The notes under the pieces: generated by a model
The model's input: the letters and a program-made list of their open reading frames with translations, nothing else
What the model was told of the DNA's origin: nothing
The model's database searches: none
Origin: Dysidea avara
Taxonomy: Eukaryota > Porifera > Demospongiae > Dictyoceratida > Dysideidae
Assembly (NCBI RefSeq): GCF_963678975.1
Contig: NC_089274.1
Span: 18,369,633 to 18,433,632 of the forward strand
Length of the DNA: 64,000 nt
Direction: 5' to 3'
Position numbers and translations under genes: made by a program
In this document: piece after piece, positions 18,601 through 27,600 of the stretch
Layout of the letters: each line of letters begins with the position of its first letter
How positions within the stretch are numbered: position 1 is the first letter of the stretch

Positions 18601-21600
18601 GGTGATTTGCATACCTCCCTTAACCCCAAATTATTGTAACCAACCTAGGTTCAATCTCTGCCTAGGTCATAGCTTTTTTTTTTTCACTTTTGGGACCTTT
18701 TTAGACCTTTTGATGCACCTTTTTGTTCTAGTGCTTGGCGGTATGGCATTTGTAATCCCGGTATCCGGTATGGAAAACATGACCCGGTATTTCACTTTAA
18801 GATTTTACATGGTAATGTACTTTTATTGCATATATGTGTGTATATATATATCATGCTTTTAAAGAATGTATTTTTTAATTATACAACCAAGTATTAAAGA
18901 TAATACGAAATGTGGTTAAAATTACATCATAAATAATGAATAAATAAATAATAAATAATGTTTAAGAAAACTACAAAGCCTAAGGCTTCACATGTTGTAT
19001 CAAGAGACGATGGTATAATGGATAGGTGTTTTCGTGGAGGTGATAGAAATGTATGACGATTCTATTTAATGCCAATCAAAACAGCACATGACGCCCATTA
19101 CTAATAGACCAGGCTGATTCTAGACAAGCGAACTACTGTTCATTTGTGTTCGAAAGTGTGTGACAGCGACTATTTTGATTGGAAGGCGAGTGGTTGCTAC
19201 GCCTGTTTATTGAACAACATGATTGGAAGTTGCTACTAATTGCTGGAAGTTAGTTTGTGTTGGTTAAGGTTAAAACACTTAGAGAGTCTTGTTTCTTTAG
19301 TCTTGCATAACTAGGCTACCTTCACTTGTGTATGGAATGAGAGAAAGCCTCACCTGGCAGGCCATTGTGCAAAGAAGGTGCAGTTTCCAGCTGGTAAGTT
19401 TGTGTGACGGTGCATAGCTCTCCACCTGAAGCCTTTTAGTGCCAGGAGTGCCCAGACTGGTCACTGATATGGGCCCTGAGAAAACTACATAAATATCCAC
19501 TGCTTAATTGCATCCCACGTACTGCCTTGCTGGTCGGTGAATTTGATATTCCAGTGGATAAATCCTGGGCATCATCGTGTTCTCCTAGTCATAGGGAGTT
19601 CAAAAATCCTTGTTTCATCTTCATACATAGGTGGGTGTCTGAGTTACGGGCATTTGTTTATGTTGTGGTGACTAAATAATTTACAATGATTTTTCTTCAA
19701 TGAATTCTCCTTCCTTCCGGATCACAGAAGAATACCTTTGGCAAAAACTATACCTTGGTGGATTCACAAATTCATGGCAAATACAATGAGCAAAGATTCA
19801 ACTCCGTACGCCATTGTATCAGTAAGTTATGATGGTTTATGTAAGCGCCTGTATATTATTTTCTCGGTGTCTTCTGTACATATTGATTTATTCCCTAGTC
19901 CGGATGTCTACTGCTGTATTTCCCACACTGCTTATCTTATGAAGCTGAAACTTAGCCAATCCACTCCTCTGTCCCTGTAGACAACAAAAAACCAGTAAAA
20001 CGAATTTTAATAAATGTGCATATTATATCAACGGGTTTCTAAACATATATACATAACTCAGATATCAGTTGTAGGTGACAGACAGTTGAAATACTCTGCT
20101 TTTATCACAATCTTACCGTGGTCTGCTCTTGGAAACTCCAGCCATGTCTTAATCCAGCACTCTATTCCATCCTCATTTGAACATACCATGTAACATAAAT
20201 TGTGTACAATAGCATAAAATTAGTATAACAAGTATTCGTTGGATATTTAAGCTTTACTGCTTGTAGGCGTCAGATTCAATACCATGACTCTCACAATTTA
20301 AAGTGCAATCTCACATTCTCACATCTCCATGGTCATATAATCACTGATTGTAATTGCATACTAATGCATCCCTTATGTTTATGTGCCAGTCAATTCCTCT
20401 AGAATGTATTCCTGTGCATCTTTTCTACACTGTGTTGGCCATGCACTGTTTGCACATGCTCCATTAGTAGGTTCTCTCGTTGGTGATTGTACTTGGTTGT
20501 ATTTGCCCTGGGCCTATATAGTAATAATAATATTGTTTAAACATTTTCATATAAGTGATATAAGGTAAAGGTATAGTTCTAGTCAACAGTAAACTATAAA
20601 ACATGGTATGCTACTGAACCAATTGAGGTTGTGTGCCAAGAAGGTCAGCATGTTTAGTTTATCACTAGCAGGCTTCTTTTCTTCGTAGATATGTTACCTG
20701 CTGTACTAAACAAGCACTCAGAGGCTGAACTTGAAGCGCAAATAGACAAATACTTTTTAGCAAGATGGGATAAATTAGGAATGATGAATGATTTATTTTT
20801 CACCACTCCAGTGGGTTATGGATCAGGTTTGATAGCCATTATGTATCGATCAATTTCAGCTTTGCATGCAGCTTGTGGAGATGAATCAGTTTGCGAGTCT
20901 GACTGCTGCTCTCTTGAGGCTCTTAAGTAGCTACTTAACTTTCTCTTCTTGGCTACAGGGAGTGCAGGCTCTCCTTCTGTAAGTTGTGTTACTTGTGTAG
21001 TATCCGTAGAATCTGTACCATCTGTAGTACCTGGTTTAGCAGCCTGGGCTTGTTCATTCTTGGAGGTTACATATGCTGCTCCTTCTTCTACCACTCAACT
21101 GTTAACCCTTGACATTCCAACATCATCAGGGACATAGTCTGCAATAAACCTGGGATCCAAGAAAGATGCTACACTCATCAAACGTCTACACAATGAGTCT
21201 GAATACTTGTCATCCAAATAATTTAGGACTTTGCATTTAATATCTGCTGTCAGGGTTGTATCATCTTCACCAACACTGCAAAGTGCAAACATCATATAAA
21301 ATTTCAAACTGGTAAAACTGTAGAAACAGACACATAGTGCTCTGCAGACAACCCATCAGTAAAATCACTCAAGAGGTCCAATGCTGCATTCAATGCTTCG
21401 AGCACATCCAAGTCCTGCTAAGTGGGAACAAGATGAGAATATTTTCTGTCTCCACATAAAACTTTCCTGATAGCTTTCTCTTGCTCCACTACTTGACTGA
21501 TCATCTTCTGAGTTGAACCCCAGCACATCTGACAGTCAGTGACTAAAGAGTGTTCAGGTAAGAACTCTTTTTGAGCATCCTTCAAGTCTCATTCTTTTTA

Positions 21601-24600
21601 TAACTGTAAGAAAATTAACTTACTAGCTTTTTGTACACAGCCACTAGATTAGAGTTAGGTGGTATACCGGTACATTTAGTAATTTTCGATACCTGAAGAC
21701 CACCGGTATTACTAATTGCAATACCGACATACCGCGCATGCTCCAGATCACGTGTCATCATGTCAGCACATTTCTCGTGGCAAAAATGGCCGATTCTACT
21801 GATTCTACCGAGTCTGTCAATGCTTTGGTGCCAAAGAAGAAAGCCATTTCTCCAGTGTGGGACCACTTTGGACAATGTGTCGATGGTGAAGGGAGGGTGA
21901 TAGATAGTGATGTAGCTGTTTGCCGTCGATGCCAAAGTAATGTGCGGGCTAGTGGTGGAAACACTTCTAATCTACTCTCGCATTTGAGGGTTCACTACCC
22001 AGGACAGTACACGCAAGTACTCCAGTTACAAAAGACGAAAGCGAAGGAAAATGACAAGAGAGTACATGTACGTGTCCGTCTGCCCAAGCCCAGTCATCCA
22101 TCCCAGAATTGTTCAATAAAGCTCAGAAATATGAGAGGACCTCACGACGATGGCATGAAATTACGGACTCCCTGACATATTGTAGAAATGTTTCCTATCT
22201 ACACAACAAAAAAGGATGGATTTCAGTGCTTTGTAGCAACTCTTGATCCCAGGTATGATATACCTTCTGCAAAGTACATGTCTGGCACAGCAATACCTGC
22301 TCTGTATGAGAAAACCAGGGAGCAGGTTGCCAGCGATATTAATAAAGCCAGGTATTTTGTAGCAACCACAGATATGTGGTCAAGCTCTACTATGGAGCCT
22401 TACTTAAGTTACTCCATTCATTTCATTGATGATAATTGGATATTACAGACAAAATGTCTACAAACATTATTTGTGCCAAAAGATCACACTGCCGACAATC
22501 TTTGTGAGGTAATGACTGAGACACTGACCCAATGGAAGCTTGAGATGGATTGGCAGGTCTGCATAACAACAGATAATGGCAGTAACATCACATGTGCTGC
22601 TACAAGTAGACTTATGTGGATGCGCTTGCCATGTGTTGGTCACTGCATGCTTACACCTTGCAGTGGTTAATTCAACTAAGGATGATTCAAGAGTCCAGCG
22701 TACTGTCGCGTTGTGTAGGAAGCTTGTGTCCACGTTCTCACATAGCTGGAAGAAAAAACGTGATTTGAATAAGGCACAATCAGATCTTGGCTTACCTCAA
22801 CACTCTTTAGTTACAGATTGTGTAACTCGATGGGGACCTCAACTCAGCATGACTGGGAGAATTCTTGAGCGGGAAGTCTGTATAAGGCAAGTGATATTTT
22901 TGTAGTATCGTTACCGACTACTAATTTCTTAGTACTGCTGTACCCTAGCAGCCACTACACGATCAACCTGCATATCACTTTTCAGAATGTTTCCTATTGC
23001 AAGGTAAAGATTATGTCCAAAGCAAGGTAAGTGTGTCCAGTTGAGAATTGTGTTGACAGCTCATAAAAATAATACTACCATCGTTAGTAGTAAGACAGAC
23101 TTGATTCTTGCTTTCAAGACCCCATGACTGCAAAGTATCTGTGATTGCCTGAGCAAGGTTTTCACCATTGTGATCTTAAGGAAAATACACTGTACCTAAT
23201 GCAAAGGTACGTAATTCCCACTCCTTAGAAACATAGTGCATTGTGTAACTCATGTAGGGATCACTGTGGACACTGGACCACGTGTCAGTAGTAGCTGAGT
23301 AAAAGTCAATACTGCTTATGTCATAAAGCACAGATGGTCTCGTACGTTCATATAATTGTGGAAGAGCTGTTTTTGTAAAATATTTTCTGCCTGGCAACTC
23401 GTACTGTGGATCAAATTGTCTCAGCAAGTTGGTAAAACCTGGCTTTTCAACAGTATATATGGACAACATATCTTTTCCACTGCAATACGTGATGGCATCA
23501 GTCAGTCTATGCCATTTCCTGCTGTGTCAATCATATTTCTGTGTCACCTTGAGTGAATCTACGCATGTTTGCCATGGAGGATGTATTTCTTCTTGGCTTT
23601 CGGAGCAGTGGAGGAAGCAGCAGTGGCAGAAAGTCTTCAAAATTTGTTGTGCTTTTCTGGATGGTGCGCTCGAAGATGGGGAATCAGATTTGAGGTATTT
23701 CCTCTGTGAGCAGCAACATTTTTTTTACATGTTCGGCACAAAGCCACTTCCCTTCTCACATGGGTATCATCGTGGTATCCAATGAAATTCCATATTGCCA
23801 AGAGTTCATAATATAGAGACGGAGGGAGAGTGTCCAACACTGTATTACCTGGTCAAAACACACTGCATTCAAAGATTGCATCATATCCTGAATATTTCAG
23901 TATACTTCAGTATAATTCCATACAAATTCGTCACTTGGCTTCACCTACTGAAGAACGTTGATAGGTATTGATTTATCAAAGGGAAGCATTCTTAGTGCTT
24001 AGCTTTATTAGAATTAACACCCTTTCAGTAGTGATTAATAAGTTTTGGTGCTGATAGTCATTGCACAATCTTTGAACGCAATGTGTTTTGATCAGGTAAT
24101 ACAGTGTTGGATATTCTCCTTCCCTCTCTATATTATGAACTCTTGATATTGCTGATTTAGTTTTTTCTTTGCTAATAAATCATCGCTAGTATTGTTAGAA
24201 GAAATATCAGCTGGACTGGTGTCATCAATCTCGTCACCTTGCTCATCGTCCATTTTCTAATTAACAAAAACGTGGTCTTTACACATGCGCAAGAAAATCA
24301 GTATTTCAAAAATGCTATACCTTTGAACCAGTTTGTGTAAAACATCGTAAATAGCTAATTTCCCGGTATACTGCCCAGCACTACCTCCAGCAGGTTTCAG
24401 AGTAGTCTGTGGCTTTACGTTGGAACGATTGCCAAAAATCTGGGAGAAACGAATCACCACCAAACCTCTACACAAGGATGCACCCTTCACATAGATAGGC
24501 ATACTTCTCCAAAGCAAAGAACTGAGAAACTATGTTTGAAAATCTCTGCATGGGTGTTAGGGAATTATATAAAGGTACATACCAAAGCAATAACTTGTTT

Positions 24601-27600
24601 TAAATATCTATATGTGTACTGAATCAGTAAGTGGGAGATATCAATTTGTTTGATCTTTTGTTAGAAGTATACGTTGTATGTTGAAATGCATACTAGCTCT
24701 CTCTTTCATAGGGAAAAGATGATGACTTTGCTTAAACTCAATCCTACCTTGAAGGAACAAGCTCAAAACAATTTTGGAGCTCTAATGGAGGGATTCTCTT
24801 TTGGGTCCACCAAAATCAGTTTTACTGGAAGTAGTCATGCAGTGTCTCAGGCAAGGGAATGGTTTAACTCACTACTCAAGCAGTACATAGTAGCCAGTCT
24901 TCTATGTCGCAGAGTTCTTATTCCTTCAGCACTTGACCGTATGTCAACAGAATTATTGTCCGTTGTTCTGTGTGTTAAGTGTGATGATGGGACCATTTGT
25001 TATGCCCAGTACTTGACCGTCAAAACTGTACAAGTGGTTTTGTTGGTTTGTGGGAGCAAACCATTTGTAGAGAGAGCTGTAGAGATCTTTAATCGTCCTG
25101 AAGAGAGAATCATAACCTTTGATACTATGGAGGCATTGCACAAGATGAAGTCTCAGCCATCTTATGATTTTAGTTCTCTATCAGAGCAGCATCAAGTTTA
25201 CATCCAGGAGTCAACTGGGCCTGTGTTAACCATCCAGAGTTATTCAAAGAATTGTATTGCAGCAGTGGAAAGTATCCTGAATCAGGCAAAGTTAAGTCTT
25301 GAGAGGTGCTCTGTTGTTCTTCAAGGCTCCAAAGCTAAGATTGCTCACCTCACTGCAGCATTTGCTCAGCACCCTGATCAGGCAAAGATCTTCTTTGATG
25401 CCATTTATCAAGCTACTTCAGTGGAAACTTTGTGCTTGGATAAGGAAGTTAGGCTGACTGGATCAATGGACAAGATAAAAGAGGCAGAGAAAATGATCAA
25501 TAACAGTGACTTCTTGAAGGGCTTCAAGTGTGAAACATTCGAATTTGAGTGCCACCCAAACTTCAAGGGTCAGACGGAGAAGTATCTTAAGAGTGACTTT
25601 GATCGATGCCAGCTTGATATCGTTGTTAGGTGTTACTACCAAAAAACTGAAAAGTTGTCAAGGCAAACTTCCAAAGGAGATCTGACAAAGTCAAAGAGTG
25701 CCATCTTCTATGTAGAAATTGAGAGTGAAAATGATGCCCATTTTGCAACTGCTTCTGGCATTATGAAGGTGAAGTGATAAAGGATTGTGTGTATTACTGT
25801 GGTGATGTTCATCTTATTAGCTACTAGTGCAATAAGAAAATAAAGTAGGTTTCTAGTTGTGAAACAAGATATATGAATGATGGTAGCTACTACAATATAG
25901 TATGGGAAATCCCTACATTAGCATCTTGCCACCATCTGTTCAATGCCATAGTAGGAATTTTCCCACGTAGCTATGTTGTAATAGCTACCATCATTCATAT
26001 CTCTTGATTCACTACTTTTTTTCGCTGGAACCTTTAAATTAACTGTCCTGCATAGTTACCATAGCTGGGGTATACGTGTGTAGCTGTGACTGCTTTATTA
26101 GAGTACTAGCAGTGCTATCTGCCCTCTGTGCAGGTATAACTGAATGATTAATGTAATATAGTAGTATACAACATTTACTTCAATGTGTAACTACTACATG
26201 ATAGATTGATACTGCAAATGTCGTCATGCAATTGGCATAATACCAGTCTATCATTATCATGTGGCTACACTGCTTTGTTTGGCCTCTAGCCTTGCGACTG
26301 TAGTCAGGCAGGCAGGAAGACCAAAAATTAGGTTTGGCAGTTTTAATTAAAAATTAATCCAATATTTGGTCTTCTGCATTTTCTTTGTTTTAATGCATAG
26401 ATTTGATGTTAGGCAGGCAAGCAGAGAGGGCAGACCAAAAATTGGATTTTCGTAATTCAGTATTCATCCTTCTGTGTTTTCTTATATTTAACACTGGATT
26501 TGATGTTAGATTGCGCTAAGACTATTCCATAAAGGTGATTTCATCATGCTATGATGGTTTTTAATAGCAGCATCTTGGTGGGCACCATTTGTTTTGGGGG
26601 GGCCCTTCTAAACAAACGGTATTACTGTATTGTTTGATACATTTTCATTGCACATTTTCATGCACATCATGATCTGTATGAAGAAATTTTACGTATATAT
26701 CATTGTATTACGTAAGTTTTTTTGTTTTTTTTTTCATTTAATGCTGCAATGTGTATAAGTAAAATGCTAGGCTAGCTAGAATATTAGTGTAGTCCCACAG
26801 TTGGTTACATAATACTTTTTTACTTGTAGGGTTTAAAGCCTGAAACAAGGTACATCCGGATGCCCAAGAAAGAGTTTGAGTGTTTGTCTCATGCTGTGAA
26901 GTCACATGTACTAGACATTGAGGGTACCCACAAAGTTCGATTAGATCTCTATGATAAGAGCAATACTGCTGTCATCCATGGTCTTACTGCCACTGAAATT
27001 AATGCAGCAGAAGATGAGATTGGAGCATATGTCAGTGCTAATGTGGAGATCAAGTTGACAGTGAAGGTATCTAAGCATCAGAAATATTATCTGACAGGAA
27101 AATGTAATAAGCTTCAGGATAATAATTGCAAAATTCTGTTCCCCAAATTGGCTGACTTCAAGAAGGAAAATGCAGGGGATACCCCACAAGCTGATATCAC
27201 ACTGCAGGGGGAGAAATGTCATGTTGAAGTGGCTAAACAAAAGATTGATGAGATCCTCAGTAGCTTACATCATCGACTGGTCAAGAAAAGGCACAATCAA
27301 TATGCAATGATGTGGAAGAGAAAATGGGAAGAAGTCAAATCGCAAGAAGAAGCTAATAGCAATGTTGTAATCTTTACCTGGTTTGATTTTGATGAGAAAG
27401 AAAAGGGTCAAAAGTCAAAGAAACCGAAGGAGGTAGGGGTTGGTGTTGAAATCACTATTATTAGTGATGATTTCCTGGTAGTTTGTCAGGTTGAACAGAA
27501 TGTTGTTAGCGTTGCAGACACAATTATGACACGGCCAATACTAGCCAGTAGGAACCAATGTAAAGCAGTGGCAGATGCACTTAAGAATAAGAAGCTGATT

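Larger units (their letters stand above)
20590..24254 (-). pseudogene. hAT transposase (BED finger, catalytic core, hATC), broken and twice interrupted
   Basis: The minus strand begins MDDEQGDEIDDTSPADI at 24254. It continues with a BED zinc finger (CRTCKKNVAAHRGNTSNLI, near 23640-23790), an N-terminal hAT region (TTDTWSSVHSDPYMSYT), then DRVVA at about 22960. After the nested insertion it resumes as VYKKLVS at 21635, then ASFLDPRF near 21150 and ends with a dimerisation domain (FPNLSHLAKKYLS ... STAGNI, 20680-20790). Several frameshifts and an in-frame stop (LVPT then stop, about 21420) show it is dead. It is split by a plus-strand hAT (21649-22951) and a foldback element (23799-24145). A hAT-like terminus lies at 24383, just upstream of the start. 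All of it sits in intron 3 of the PARP gene. Confidence 0.85.

Noticed and set aside
18729..24383. One complete 5.66 kb hAT element with both ends
   Set aside because: The two termini are similar, but the flanking 8 bp do not match and 1.9 kb of unrelated DNA separates the transposase end from the left terminus.
24674..24711. ATG at 24674 as the start of a separate PARP-like gene
   Set aside because: The residues before 24712 are intronic: the AG at 24710-24711 and the split glutamine codon with exon 3 fit exactly, and the exon 3 protein needs a continuation.
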